A stretch of 64,000 nucleotides of DNA from Micropterix aruncella (lineage: Eukaryota > Arthropoda > Insecta > Lepidoptera > Micropterigidae): NCBI GenBank assembly GCA_944548615.1, contig OX155978.1, positions 6,520,609 to 6,584,608 of the forward strand. Direction: 5' to 3'. Of this stretch, positions 11,458-22,469 are shown piece by piece. The notes below the pieces were generated by a model, which saw only the letters and a program-made list of their open reading frames with translations, was not told the origin of the DNA and did no database searches. Both the position numbers and the translations under genes were made by a program. Every line of letters starts with the position of its first letter. Position 1 is the stretch's first letter.

Positions 11458-12006
11458 GACAGACATCAGACCATTAACAACCCCCGCTGCTTAGGAAATG
11501 TACATTTCCAGACTCCCCTGGTTATTCGCCAAAGTGAACAGTCGATTGGCAAACCGTCCAGTACCGCCCGAGCTGTTTCCCCAGATTGGAACAACCGATC
11601 TCACCGGTCCTTAATTTTGGCTTACAGCCGTGGCAGAGTTCACAGAGTCCTTTCTTCTTCCGTTCTTTCCGTTTTTTTCTGTTCTTTCCCATCATGCATT
11701 TTCTTCTTTCTTTACTTGAGGGAAGGTTATGATCTTTCTTTGGATAATCGAATCATGCTTTGATTCGTTTGGGAACAAGCCTCAAGATGGCATTAGTATC
11801 TCATTTTCATATAAAAAAATACATTGATCGTTCTTCCTCGTAACCCTTCCCATATTATTATATGCCTTGTATGAAAGTGTAAGAAAGTTAGAAAAGTATC
11901 TAGAAATATATAACAAAGAGGCATAAAATGAAACAATGGGCCCGATTCCGTATCTTTGTGAATTAAAACTAAAATTAGACCAAGCGAACGAGACAGAGCA
12001 ATAAAT

Positions 12007-15000
12007 AATAAATACAAACGGAGCTGCCATGGAATTCACCGACCGGAGTCGGGCCCATCATAATACTATTTTTTTTACACTTCTGGGGGGTGAGCAGTGG
12101 ATTCCGGACTTACGAACCGGCTGTGGTAGGTTTAGGACAGCTGTCTTGCCACATGTGAGCGTTCACCTTGCCACCCATTCACTCCCCCTTCGAAGCCATA
12201 GAATTTGAGAAGCGCAAATCGCAGTTTTAGATAATTTTTCTAAGAAAGAGTTGATTATTTTTCTGGAAAGGCCAAGATCTTTAAAGAGGTGAAATAGAGA
12301 TTTAGCTGGCAGGCCACGAGCGCCAACTTCCACCGCGTGAAGGTGAACAGTGAAGCCGTTCCGGGTTACGGCATTTGCAAGATCATGGTATTTATTTAAT
12401 TTGTACTCGTGGTCTTTTGGGATATTTGATTCCCATGGAACAGTTAATTCTACGATAAGAGCCACCTTCCGAGATAGAGAGTAAAGAGTTATATCTGGAC
12501 GGAGGGCTGTGCATCCGAGACTTTCAGGGAATTTATACTGCTTAGAGACCGAATCAACCTCCAGAATCCAATCTGTAGCTTTCTCGATTATTGAGAAAGG
12601 TTTTGTAGTTAAATGTTTTTTGCCTTTAGAGCCATCCCGCACAAACTGTATTGGGGGTTTGGAGGATACTGTCAAACCCTTGTTGGCACGAGCCACTGAG
12701 AGACTAATTACCTCGCGAATAACAGCGAGAACTTTGTCATGGCGGTAAGTGTACCGTCCTTGATCTAAGGCCACCTTGCAGCCAGCTAGAATGTGCCTAG
12801 CTGTGCAAGGGGTATTGCTACAGAGGGGACAAGAACTATCCTCGGCAAAGCTCCAACGAGCGAGGTTACTGGGGTCTGGAAGTGTATGCTGAAAGGCATT
12901 CAAATAAAATTTCAGCATCTCTGGCGTCCAGTCATAGAGCATTACCTTCCAGTGCATTGGAGGCGGAATGCAAAAGTCACCAATTGTTGTCCAATCATTC
13001 TGGCATTGAAGGCCAATAGCATGAGCCATACTCTTGCTGTCGTAATCTCCCCGCAAAAGAGACTTCTTCAAGTCCACGTCGCTCGTGGTTGTACTGCCAT
13101 ACCCCAGACCAGTGCCATTCTGGCTGATTCCAGTAAGGAACCTTTTGTGGAAGTCTACGCGGGCTTGTAGTTCATTTGAATCACTACAGCCACTTATTAC
13201 GTGCTTCGATATTGCCGGATCTTTGGAATTGCACAGAATCGAATTTTTGGTTATTCTGGAGTTGGCGTAGAGCAGAGAGGGCAGTTTAAGCGCTAGCCCA
13301 AAATTTTGTTTGGACCTGAAGAGAGTCGAGGGGTCAGCTGGTTTGGCTAAGGACAGCCAGGATTTTAAACTATCTGTCACCAGTGCATCTAGACGGGACA
13401 GTTGGGTTTTGGTAAAATCGTAAATAAGAAAGGGCCATGACAAATGTGACGTTAGATAATTGTCATAGATCCAGGCCTTACGAGGGCCAGAAATTAGCAA
13501 GGCATCTATTTTCGCCAGGCAACTTTTGAAATGCTCTATAACATGATCGCCCGAGACGTCTTTTCCCTGATGGGTGATTTTTCTGCCGAGGAATTTGAAA
13601 TGATTGTTTGGGTCTATAAGGGAGATATTAGAGCCCTTATAGACCAATTTGGGGTCATAGGATGTAAATTTTGTGCCCATGCGGGCGAGTCCAAGGCAAA
13701 AACATTTGGAGGGCTTCACTTTTATACAGCCTGACCAGTCGCAGAAAAGCTCCACTTTCTGTAATAGCAGGGAAAGCTGCTTGGGGCTTCTGGTAATGAA
13801 AGTTAGGTCGTCGGCAAAAGCGAGGCACGACGAGGTGTATTGGCCGTCTGTTTTAAAACGGTAGCCCCACTTCCTGTCAAACTGGCTCAGGCTTTCCAGA
13901 AGTATATTAAAAACTATATTAAAAATCGTCGGGGAGAGGCAACAGCCCTGAAATAGTCCAATTGAATATGGTATAGAGCGGGTAGTCCATTCTTGCGTTT
14001 TAACATGGAAAGTCAGACAGTTGTAGTAGGAGGCTACAATGTCACGCACGACTGGTGGGAAGTTGTACCAGCGGAGTGCAAAGTGGAGGAGACTGTGTCG
14101 GACTGACCCAAAGGCATTCTCTAGGTCGAGCCAGCATACATTGATTTGGCGTTCGTGCTGTCTCGCATCCTTGATGGCAGCAGCCAGGAGAGAGTTGTGC
14201 TCGAGGCAGCCCGAGACGCCGCGCATGAAGCCTTTTTGAACTGATACTCCAAGGTACTCATTCCGGTGCATGAATTCGCTCATCCTCGTGTGGACTATGC
14301 TAAAAAAGATTTTGGCCACAGTGTCTGTGAGAGCAATGGGCCGAGCGTCCTTTGGTCCGGTGCAAACTGGGACCTTCGGAATTAAGATGACTGTCGCTCG
14401 GCCAAAATTCTGTGGGACTACACCGCTATTCCATATATTTCGGAAGATGGATCCTAAATATTGCAGAAGGCAGGGGCATTTTTTGTATACTAAATAGGGA
14501 ATACCATCGGGACCCGGAGTAGAGCCCGACGGCTTCCTCTTTACTTGATTAAGAATCTCATCTAGTGATGGAGGTTGAGAAGCAAAAGCTACCGTAGGCA
14601 GGGGCGGAGGTGTAATGCCCGGCGGAGGGCTGTAATTATGGAGCCGCATTGGGTCCTCATACGTGGTCGAAAAGTATTCCGTGGCCATATCTTCCGGGAT
14701 TTGGATTTTTCCCTTGGCGGCAGACAAAACCGTTTTGCTGTAGTTAAAACGGTTTTTGTCGAACCGGGCTTCCTCTTTGGATTTGAGAAATGCTGCCTTG
14801 CGCTTGTCGTTTTGCGTTGCTACGCTCTGTATGAGTTTTAGTATAGAGCGGTACGCGCGCGAGAAGTTGTGGCAGAGGGCTTTATCCCCGGCTTTCTTGG
14901 CTTCACGTAACTGGCGACGAAGTAGCCGCTTTTGCCTACGGAGCTTTGCCTTAAATGCGTTTTCTCTGTGAACCGGGTCGACATGGGTAGATTTTGGGTA

Positions 15001-15603
15001 AACACCCGAGAAGTATTCATGGACCGCCACCTGGAAGGATGACAGCTGGACGCTGGCAGGGGCATTACGGTTCACAGAGTGGTCAAGAATAGAAGTTAAA
15101 TTATTATTATGAAATTCCCAGTCCTCTTTCGCAAGTGAAGGGAATTTTAGAGGAGGGAAGGATACGATTTGCGCGGGTAGAGGAGACCGGTCGGGTGACA
15201 AACTGCGGGCAGATGTGGAGTCAAGGGACATGTGAGGTTCAACTCTGTCCGTGACTCCTTGCGACGGTTTAAGACACTGACGTGCAGCGTCGCTATCATC
15301 GTGCCCAGCAATGTGTTTATTTAACCATGCTAATCGTTTATATTGTTTCCCGCAGATAAGGCAAGCAAGGTCCGGTGTCGTTTTAGCCGTGTCGTTGTTT
15401 GGGGTTTCTACTGGGGTAGCGGGAATTCTCCCCCCCTGATAGGCCGCTTGGGGGCATATTTCCTTTTTTTTCTTTTTTGCTTTATAAATAATCGGGTCTG
15501 GCTTGCAAGGCCATCGACCCGATGCGTTCTTTCACGCCGTCCACCGTCTCTCCGGCTGTCACAACTCTTTCGTTGTTGTCATCCTGATGATCAGGGGGTT
15601 TAC
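12007..15603 (-). mobile_element. R2-type (RLE) non-LTR retrotransposon, longest copy (A)
   Basis: A single large ORF with N-terminal zinc finger, reverse transcriptase and C-terminal CCHC plus restriction-like endonuclease, followed by a roughly 155-bp 3' UTR ending GTTTGTATTTATT. The 5' edge is taken where copy B begins (15604). At least eleven further copies lie in this window. It sits antisense inside Ehbp1 intron 1. The exact clade (R2, R4, NeSL, Hero and so on) cannot be settled by eye. Confidence 0.9.
12163..15531 (-). CDS. R2-type retrotransposon polyprotein (zinc finger, RT, RLE)
   Basis: From the first Met (15231) the product is 1022 residues, but the frame stays open upstream to a TGA at 15532-15534. 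That upstream part encodes a perfect C2H2 finger (15301-15363; CLICGKQY, then HIAGH), as expected at the N terminus of R2-like proteins. The true start is therefore upstream and may be non-AUG. RT landmarks: ATVILIPKV, CWLDLENAFGS, GLFQGCCLSPTIFN and the catalytic LAFADDLTF. C-terminal landmarks: CCHC finger CPLCSN...HILAGC, then RPDIT...VELTVPWES, the PD-(D/E)xK-like endonuclease that nicks the target for target-primed reverse transcription. No internal stop, so possibly active. Confidence 0.9.
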   Translation of the reverse strand, partial: KNASGRWPCKPDPIIYKAKKKKKEICPQAAYQGGRIPATPVETPNNDTAKTTPDLACLICGKQYKRLAWLNKHIAGHDDSDAARQCLKPSQGVTDRVEPHMSLDSTSARSLSPDRSPLPAQIVSFPPLKFPSLAKEDWEFHNNNLTSILDHSVNRNAPASVQLSSFQVAVHEYFSGVYPKSTHVDPVHRENAFKAKLRRQKRLLRRQLREAKKAGDKALCHNFSRAYRSILKLIQSVATQNDKRKAAFLKSKEEARFDKNRFNYSKTVLSAAKGKIQIPEDMATEYFSTTYEDPMRLHNYSPPPGITPPPLPTVAFASQPPSLDEILNQVKRKPSGSTPGPDGIPYLVYKKCPCLLQYLGSIFRNIWNSGVVPQNFGRATVILIPKVPVCTGPKDARPIALTDTVAKIFFSIVHTRMSEFMHRNEYLGVSVQKGFMRGVSGCLEHNSLLAAAIKDARQHERQINVCWLDLENAFGSVRHSLLHFALRWYNFPPVVRDIVASYYNCLTFHVKTQEWTTRSIPYSIGLFQGCCLSPTIFNIVFNILLESLSQFDRKWGYRFKTDGQYTSSCLAFADDLTFITRSPKQLSLLLQKVELFCDWSGCIKVKPSKCFCLGLARMGTKFTSYDPKLVYKGSNISLIDPNNHFKFLGRKITHQGKDVSGDHVIEHFKSCLAKIDALLISGPRKAWIYDNYLTSHLSWPFLIYDFTKTQLSRLDALVTDSLKSWLSLAKPADPSTLFRSKQNFGLALKLPSLLYANSRITKNSILCNSKDPAISKHVISGCSDSNELQARVDFHKRFLTGISQNGTGLGYGSTTTSDVDLKKSLLRGDYDSKSMAHAIGLQCQNDWTTIGDFCIPPPMHWKVMLYDWTPEMLKFYLNAFQHTLPDPSNLARWSFAEDSSCPLCSNTPCTARHILAGCKVALDQGRYTYRHDKVLAVIREVISLSVARANKGLTVSSKPPIQFVRDGSKGKKHLTTKPFSIIEKATDWILEVDSVSKQYKFPESLGCTALRPDITLYSLSRKVALIVELTVPWESNIPKDHEYKLNKYHDLANAVTRNGFTVHLHAVEVGARGLPAKSLFHLFKDLGLSRKIINSFLEKLSKTAICASQILWLRRGSEWVAR

Positions 15604-16229
15604 AATAAATACAAACGGAGCTGCCATGGAATTCACCGACCGGAGTCGGGCCCATCATAATACTATTTTTTTTACACTTCTGGGGGGTGAGCAGTGGATT
15701 CCGGACTTACGAACCGGCTGTGGTAGGTTTAGGACAGCTGTCTTGCCACATGTGAGCGTTCACCTTGCCACCCATTCACTCCCCCTTCGAAGCCATAGAA
15801 TTTGAGAAGCGCAAATCGCAGTTTTAGATAATTTTTCTAAGAAAGAGTTGATTATTTTTCTGGAAAGGCCAAGATCTTTAAAGAGGTGAAATAGAGATTT
15901 AGCTGGCAGGCCACGAGCGCCAACTTCCACCGCGTGAAGGTGAACAGTGAAGCCGTTCCGGGTTACGGCATTTGCAAGATCATGGTATTTATTTAATTTG
16001 TACTCGTGGTCTTTTGGGATATTTGATTCCCATGGAACAGTTAATTCTACGATAAGAGCCACCTTCCGAGATAGAGAGTAAAGAGTTATATCTGGACGGA
16101 GGGCTGTGCATCCGAGACTTTCAGGGAATTTATACTGCTTAGAGACCGAATCAACCTCCAGAATCCAATCTGTAGCTTTCTCGATTATTGAGAAAGGTTT
16201 TGTAGTTAAATGTTTTTTGCCGTTAGAGC
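15604..16229 (-). pseudogene. R2-type retrotransposon, 5'-truncated copy B
   Basis: Starts with the same 3' signature (AATAAATACAAACGGAGCTG on the plus strand) and matches copy A almost base for base through the endonuclease. It breaks off after about 626 bp at the codons for KGKKH. Its 3' end abuts the 5' edge of copy A, giving a head-to-tail pair. Its 100-codon open frame contains only the endonuclease C-terminus. Confidence 0.9.
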
Positions 16230-16394
16230 AGAATATGAAACGAACGATTGTCGATAAATAATACCTGTCGAACTTATACTCGTCTGAATATAATCGAGCA
16301 TATTTCGTGCGGTGTAAGATTCAGATGCTTTGACCTTAGCGGGCAGTTTTAATGCAAAAAAGTGACAACCGGTCATCTCACATTCCGCTCTAGT
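16230..16394. other. Spacer between retrotransposon copies B and C
   Basis: 165 bp of unique-looking sequence separating two truncated copies. No feature recognised. Confidence 0.5.
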
Positions 16395-17529
16395 AATAAA
16401 TACAAACGGAGCTGCCATGGAATTCACCGACCGGAGTCGGGCCCATCATAATACTATTTTTTTACACTTCTGGGGGGTGAGCAGTGGATTCCGGACTTAC
16501 GAACCGGCTGTGGTAGGTTTAGGACAGCTGTCTTGCCACATGTGAGCGTTCACCTTGCCACCCATTCACTCCCCCTTCGAAGCCATAGAATTGGAGATGC
16601 GCAAATTGCGGTTTTAGATAATTTTTCTAGGAAAGAGTGGATTATTTTTCTGGAAAGGCCAAGATCTTTAAAGAGGTGAAATAGAGATTTAGCTGGCAGG
16701 CCACGAGCGCCAACTTCCACCGCGTGAAGGTGAACAGTGAAGCCGTTCCGGGTTACGGCATTTGCAAGATCATGGTATTTATTTAATTTGTACTCGTGGT
16801 CTTTTGGGATATTTGATTCCCATGGAACAGTTAATTCTACTATAAGAGCCACCTTCCGAGATAGAGAGTAAAGAGTTATATCTGGACGGAGGGCTGTGCA
16901 TCCGAGACTTTCAGGGAATTTATACTGCTTAGAGACCGAATCAACCTCCAGAATCCAATCTGTAGCTTTCTCGATTATTGAGAAAGGTTTTGTAGTTAAA
17001 TGTTTTTTGCCTTTAGAGCCATCCCGCACAAACTGTATTGGGGGTTTGGAGGATACTGTCAAACCCTTGTTGGCACGAGCCACTGAGAGACTAATTACCT
17101 CGCGAATAACAGCGAGAACTTTGTCATGGCGGTAAGTGTACCGTCCTTGATCTAAGGCCACCTTGCAGCCAGCTAGAATGTGTCTAGCTGTGCAAGGGGT
17201 ATTGCTACAGAGGGGACAAGAACTATCCTCGGCAAAGCTCCAACGAGCGAGGTTACTGGGGTCTGGAAGTGTATGCTGAAAGGCATTCAAATAAAATTTC
17301 AGCATCTCTGGCGTCCAGTCATAGAGCATTACCTTCCAGTGCATTGGAGGCGGAATGCAAAAGTCCCCAATTGTTGTCCAATCATTCTGGCATTGAAGGC
17401 CAATAGCATGAGCCATACTCTTGCTGTCGTAATCTCCCCGTAAAAGAGACTTCTTCAAGTCCACGTCGCTCGTGGTTGTACTGCCATACCCCAGACCAGT
17501 GCCATTCTGGCTGATTCCAGTAAGGAACT
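16395..17529 (-). pseudogene. R2-type retrotransposon, 5'-truncated copy C
   Basis: About 1135 bp nearly identical to copy A, truncated within the region encoding FLTGISQNG. It keeps an open frame (16550-17464, 304 residues) with CCHC finger and endonuclease but no RT. A handful of substitutions against copies A, B and D imply recent amplification. Confidence 0.92.
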
Positions 17530-17971
17530 TATTGCCCTGTCTCGTTCACACGGACTAATTTCCGATTTTAGTTCACGAAGAAACTCAATCGAGCCCATTA
17601 TGCGCTTTATCGATAGATTTTAACCCCTCTTATCGCAGGGTAAAAATTCAGCCGTCACTTCTGCGTGTGATAGTTTATATTGGATTTCATATCCAATATT
17701 GGATCGCTCACATTCCGCCGTGGGTAGGTTGCATCCAATGATGGACGGGTCACATCAGTCGTATTAAATTAATCAAAGAGATCTAATGGTGTTTTTTAAT
17801 TATACAAAGAGATTTAAAAAAAAAAATGTAGATATTTTATCTCTAATAGGTTGGCAGAGCTCATCATAGTGGTTTTGCTAGTGTGCATAGCTCGTAAGTG
17901 CATTTTTTGACTTACACCCAATTGTCAGATAGTCAAGGACATGATTCCCCCCACCATTCTTCTTAGGCTCC
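17530..17971. other. Repeat-like DNA, no gene
   Basis: Starts TTGCCCTGTCTCGTTCAC; a similar sequence lies next to the 3' end of copy A at about 11935-12003. This suggests both retrotransposon copies entered members of one older repeat. An isolated TTAACCCCTC end is at 17622-17631 without a partner. Confidence 0.4.
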
Positions 17972-18047
17972 TCCTCCAGAAGTGTAATAATAATAATAAT
18001 GACGGTCCTGATACTAGTTAGTGAATTCCATGATAACTCTGTTTCTA
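17972..18047 (+). pseudogene. R2-type retrotransposon 3' UTR fragment (copy F)
   Basis: Diverged 3' end only: AGAAGTGTAATAATAATAAT followed by GTGAATTCCATG and an AT-rich tail, as in the other copies. Confidence 0.65.
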
Positions 18048-18337
18048 TTAACTTACTTAGAATTAATTAAAAGAAAATGAAATATAAATTTTTCATCAGC
18101 AATCCGCAGAATTTAAATCGGGCCCGTTTTTTCCCATAGTTAGCACGGTTCCACGTGCGTCTATAGTCCACAAATTATCCGGAAATAATATACACCGCAG
18201 TGCAGGCCTTAAATTCATGTCAATACACTTATCGATGACTCATACATTCGTTAAACGAAAAAACTAATTCCGCCCGTTCAAAGATAGAACATATATTTCG
18301 AGGACGTTTCTATACGTCCTACCCGTACTCGATACTG

Positions 18338-19212
18338 TTGCATACACTTCCAGACCCCAGTAACCTCGCTCGTTGGAGCTATGCCGAGGATAGTTCATGT
18401 CCCCTTTGTAGCAACACCCCTTGCACAGCTAGACATATTCTAGCTGGCTGGCCTTGGATCAAGGACGGTACACTTATCGCCACGACAAAGTCCTTGCTGT
18501 TATTCGCGAGGTACTTAGCCTCTCAATGGCTCGTGCCAACAAGGGTTCCACAGTATCCTCCAAACCCCCAATACAGTTTGTGCGGGTTGGCTCTAAAGGC
18601 AAAACACATCTCACTACGAAACCTTTCTCAATAATCGAGAAAGCTTCAGATTGGATTATGGAGGTCGATTCGGTCTCTAAGCAGTATAAATTCCCTGAAA
18701 GTCTCGGATGCACAGCCCTGCGTCCAGATATAACTCTTTACTCTCTTTCTCGGAAGATGGTCCTTATCGTAGAATTAACTGTTCCATGGAATCAAATATC
18801 CCAAAAGACCACGATTATAAATTAAATAAATACCATGATCTCGCAAATGCCGTCACCCGGAACGGCTTCACTGTTCACCTTCACGCGGTGGATGTAGGCG
18901 CTCGTGGCCTGCCAGCTAAATGTTTGTTTCACCATTTTAAAGATCTTCGACTCTCCAGGAAAATAATCAACTCCTTTCTAGAAAAATTATCTAAAACTGC
19001 GATTTCTGCATCTCAAATTCTATGGCTTCGAAGGGGGAGTGAATGGGTGGTAAGGTTGAACGCTCACATGTGGCAAGACAGCTGTCCTAAACCTACCACA
19101 GCCGGTCGTTAGTCCGGAATCCACCGTTCACCTCCCAGAAGTGTAATAATTATATATGATGGGCCCGATTTTTGGTCGGTGAATTCCATGGCAGCTCTGT
19201 TTGTATTTTATT
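18338..19212 (+). pseudogene. R2-type retrotransposon 3' fragment (copy G)
   Basis: Matches the CCHC finger (CPLCSNTPC...ARHILAG), linker and endonuclease (RPDITLYSLSRKM, VELTVPWNQ) in two frames because of small deletions near 18450 and 18790. It carries the family 3' UTR and ends GCAGCTCTGTTTGTATTTTA. It is clearly older than copies A-D and lies in sense just upstream of Ehbp1 exon 2. Confidence 0.88.
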
Positions 19213-19329
19213 TATACGTTTGACGTATATATACGTCATGCTCGGTTAACAGGTTAAATAAGTAAATAATTATTTTAACCTATTTATTATTATTATTTTA
19301 TTATTTAAAAAACATATTTATTCCTACAG

Positions 19330-19425
19330 GACTCCAAACAAACTTTCCTTAGTATGGACGAGGCGATCTCGAAGAGTGGTTACCGAACCGACCGATTGGG
19401 AACCTTCTCTTAAGGACCCACTTAA
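19330..19425 (+). CDS. Ehbp1: Ehbp1 exon 2 (NT-C2 domain)
   Basis: TCCTACAG acceptor, AA/GTAAGT donor. It opens with the base that completes Trp from exon 1, then reads TPNKLSLVWTRRSRRVVTEP, TDWEPSLKDPLK, matching the VVWTRRSRR core of EHBP1 NT-C2 domains. It ends with two bases of a Lys codon completed by exon 3. It was too short to appear as an ORF and was found by looking for the missing segment between exons 1 and 3. Frame continuity on both sides makes the call firm. Confidence 0.93.
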
Positions 19426-19583
19426 GTAAGTTTTTACATTGTTGCTCTTCTTTTTAGGTTAGCTTAAGCCCCAGTGACAGGTAAAAGACACTTCTCGTGA
19501 TGGTGATATTAGCGTTCTTACAAATGAATCTGCTATATATTGTATATGGATAGGTAGCCAAAGACCCAAAGTACGATATAAAC

Positions 19584-20182
19584 CAGAGGCGCCGACTACG
19601 TGTTTGCTCGGGGGCTTCAGCACCCACGAGAGGCAAATAGTGGGTGCGGAGCACCCATGACCACATGACCACAAAGCTTTATTAATGTTGATTATACATT
19701 TCATATTGCAGTACACATCAAGTTGTGTACATTAAGCAGATACTGATAATTATATTTTCTGCTAATAAAAATTATGTATATATATGCATGATAAAATAAT
19801 TATCGTTTCATTTTTATATTTTAGTATAAATGGTTACAACGATGCAAAGGTGCTGCAGACATAATACACTTTAAAAAAGCTATAAACAAATTAACATTAT
19901 TTATTATTAAATCTATCATTTTTACTTATCTTCTTTTCTTCTCTTCCGTTTCTCTTCTTTATAAAATAAATGCAACATCTTTCTATCCTACTGTCTGTCT
20001 GTTCGCTTATAACTCGAGTTCTACTGTACAAATTTACGAAGAATTGACGGATTATGTAGGTAGAATAGTTATTTGTTGATCAGTGTGCATTTCTTCTCTC
20101 GCACTTTGCCAGTTTTTTTAAAGGAGCCACCTGAGTCGACTGCATGAGCACCCACGAGGTTTTCAAGAAGTCGGTGCCGCTG
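19584..20182. mobile_element. Non-autonomous hAT element (599 bp) with 8-bp TSD
   Basis: Exact 8-bp target duplication ATATAAAC at 19576-19583 and 20183-20190. Termini CAGAGGCGCCGACT and (reverse complement) CAGCGGCACCGACT form an imperfect inverted repeat. An 8-bp duplication with CAG-type ends is typical of hAT elements. No transposase is encoded. Confidence 0.8.
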
Positions 20183-20194
20183 ATATAAACAGAC

Positions 20195-20377
20195 GTACAG
20201 CTTCAAAGGGGGAGTGAATGGGTGGTAAGGTGAATGCTCACATGTGGCAAGACAGCTGTCCTAAACCTACTACAGCCGGTCGTTAGTCTGGATTCCCCCG
20301 CTCACCCCCCAGAAGTGTAATAATAATGATGGGCTGATTACAGTCGGTGGATTCCATGGCAGCCCTGTTTGTATATA
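20195..20377 (+). pseudogene. R2-type retrotransposon 3' UTR fragment (copy H)
   Basis: Begins in the last codons (CTTCAAAGGGGGAGTGAATG) and runs through the 3' UTR to CCCTGTTTGTATA. The Tigger transposon inserted in the TA of this tail. Confidence 0.85.
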
Positions 20378-22469
20378 CAGTAGAGCCTTGATAATCCGAA
20401 CTAGCAAAAACTAACCCCTGTTCGGACTCACGAAGCGTTCGGATTATAGTATGTAAGGAGAAAAAAAAACATTTTTATTCTTAAAATAGTGTTTAATTAT
20501 ATACATAGTTTAAGAGGTACAGTAAGCAACGAGCTGGGCTTTACATATTGACCTTGGGAACGCTCTTATTACAAGCAGCGTAAGGACTACAGTCGTAATG
20601 CAAATAAAAAGCCCGGCTCGTTGCTTACCGTACATTTACATAATAATTAGGTACCATAAAATACGTAAGGTGTAAATTGTCTATTTAGTCATAAACTGAT
20701 CTATTTTAGTTTGGCGAGTCCTGTTGATGGACCAGAAAAAAGCTTTGTCCCTCAAGTTACGTAGCATCATCTTTTCCGATAAGGACAGGTCATTTTCTTC
20801 AGCCCACTCCAAGCAAGTGTTCAAAGATGATATGGCTTGTGAATGAGTAATTTTCTTGACATTTGAAGCAAAATAATCTTCAGCTAAAGACTCGTCATTC
20901 TCTTGCGTTATTTGGGTTATGATCTCATCATCAGTTATAGGATCTGTGCAATTCTCCTCTTCACTCATGGACAAGAAAGTGGAAATGGTTTCTTCTGTAT
21001 AACCACGATTACGTAAAAGACTGAGCGGGAGATCGTCTTCTACGTCGAAGTCATCATTTTCTTCTGATCTATCTTCTGTTGAATTTATTTTTTCAGGCCA
21101 AAGAGGCTTCCAAGATTTTTCGATAAGAGACGATGATACATGATCCCAACATTGCGCTAGCGAAAAAATGGCGTCTTTAATTGTGACGCTTTTTATAACA
21201 TCATGCAAGGTTAAAGCCTCATCGGCTTCTTGCTGCACGAACATTTGAATCAGGAGTTTCTTTTTGTAATTTATCTTGACATTTTGGATTACGTTTTGAT
21301 CCATAGGTTGGATCAAAGGCGTACAATTTGGAGGCATGTACAGTACAGAGAAGTTGCCGTCTTCTGTTGTCAAATCTTCAGCATTTGGATGTCCAGGGGC
21401 ATTGTCTAAGAGTAGCAATGCTTTTTGTGGCAGTCCCATTTTTTTTAAATGGCGTTTGACTTCAAGAACAAAATGGCCTCTAAACCACTCGAGAAAAATA
21501 TCTCTGGTTACCCAAGCACGCCTCTGCCCTTCATAATGCACTGGTAATTTTACAGATCCAAAAGATCTTGGCTTTTTTGCCTTCCCCACAACTAGCAATG
21601 GTAATTTGTGATTCCCTGTAGAGTTTGCGCAAGGCATAAAAGTTATTCGCTCTTTAGACACTTTCGACCCAGGAGCGCTAGTTTCAGCAGAAGAGGCTAA
21701 AGTTTTGTCCGGCAGAACCTTCCAAAACAATCCTGATTCGTCGGCATTGTAAATTTGTTCAGGGCAAAGGTTCTTTTCTTTTATCTCGTTTAGGAATTTT
21801 TCTTGGAATGGTTGAACAGCTTCCGTATTGCTAGAGACTTTCTCACCTGACACTTTCAGCTGACGTATGCCATGACGTTTTTTAAAATTATCAAGCCATC
21901 CTCTACTTGCAGAAAAATCCGAACCTGTTAGTTTTTTATGGAAGAATCTCGCTTTTTCCATTACGACCTCACCAGACAATGGAATGTGGCGTCGTCTTTG
22001 TTCTAAAAACCATGTGAACAGTGCTTCTTCTAGCACTGGATTCTCTGGTAATTTTAGAGTTTTTCTGAACCCTGGTCCTTTCTCAGTTTTAGCTATAAAA
22101 GATCTCAATTTTTGCTCATTTTTCTTGAGGTCTGTAATTGTTGATTTTCCAACGCCATACTTACAAGCAAGAGAAGTTGCCGACACTCCGTCCTTTAAAC
22201 TGTCTAGTATGGTGCACTTTTCGGCTATAGTCAAAGTTTTATGTTTGCGTTTTGGTGTTGGAACCATCTTTATAACCTCAAAAAACACGCCGCGCACGAG
22301 TACAGAGCAGAAAAACGTGGAATGGACGCGCAACGTGGCAGTCGTAACTGCAGACTAATTAATAAACAACATAGCAGCGAGGCGAAGGCGAGGAAGTGGG
22401 GTGGGGTATGCAGTTCGGATTATAGCGACGTTCGGATTAGCCTGAGTACGGATTATCGAGGCTCTACTG
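20378..22469 (-). mobile_element. Tigger/pogo-type DNA transposon, complete
   Basis: 2092 bp bounded by terminal inverted repeats CAGTAGAGCCTTGATAATCC (left) and CAGTAGAGCCTCGATAATCC (right, reverse complement) and by TA target duplications at 20376-20377 and 22470-22471. It contains one intact transposase gene. The near-perfect ends, exact TA duplication and uninterrupted ORF make it one of the youngest insertions here. It lies in Ehbp1 intron 2, antisense. Confidence 0.93.
20681..22267 (-). CDS. Tigger-like transposase (CENP-B/DDE_1), intact
   Basis: 528 residues from MVPTPKRKHKTLT; an upstream in-frame Met would add 22 residues but MVPTPKRKHK is the usual Tigger/jerky start. Domains: N-terminal CENP-B-like helix-turn-helix (about 1-60, LACKYGVGKSTITDLKK), a second DNA-binding region (about 75-150, FTWFLEQRRRHIPLSGE, RGWLDNFKKRHGI), then the DDE_1 core. 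Its acidic residues are visible in YNADESGLFW, LLLLDNAPGHP and PLIQPMDQNVIQ. The C-terminus is acidic. It should bind the inverted repeats and cut and paste the element into TA sites. Possibly active. Confidence 0.93.
   Translation of the reverse strand: MVPTPKRKHKTLTIAEKCTILDSLKDGVSATSLACKYGVGKSTITDLKKNEQKLRSFIAKTEKGPGFRKTLKLPENPVLEEALFTWFLEQRRRHIPLSGEVVMEKARFFHKKLTGSDFSASRGWLDNFKKRHGIRQLKVSGEKVSSNTEAVQPFQEKFLNEIKEKNLCPEQIYNADESGLFWKVLPDKTLASSAETSAPGSKVSKERITFMPCANSTGNHKLPLLVVGKAKKPRSFGSVKLPVHYEGQRRAWVTRDIFLEWFRGHFVLEVKRHLKKMGLPQKALLLLDNAPGHPNAEDLTTEDGNFSVLYMPPNCTPLIQPMDQNVIQNVKINYKKKLLIQMFVQQEADEALTLHDVIKSVTIKDAIFSLAQCWDHVSSSLIEKSWKPLWPEKINSTEDRSEENDDFDVEDDLPLSLLRNRGYTEETISTFLSMSEEENCTDPITDDEIITQITQENDESLAEDYFASNVKKITHSQAISSLNTCLEWAEENDLSLSEKMMLRNLRDKAFFWSINRTRQTKIDQFMTK

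Noticed and set aside
12509..14971. Plus-strand frames inside the R2-type ORF
   Set aside because: Antisense shadows of the minus-strand coding sequence; the same shadows recur in copies C and D.
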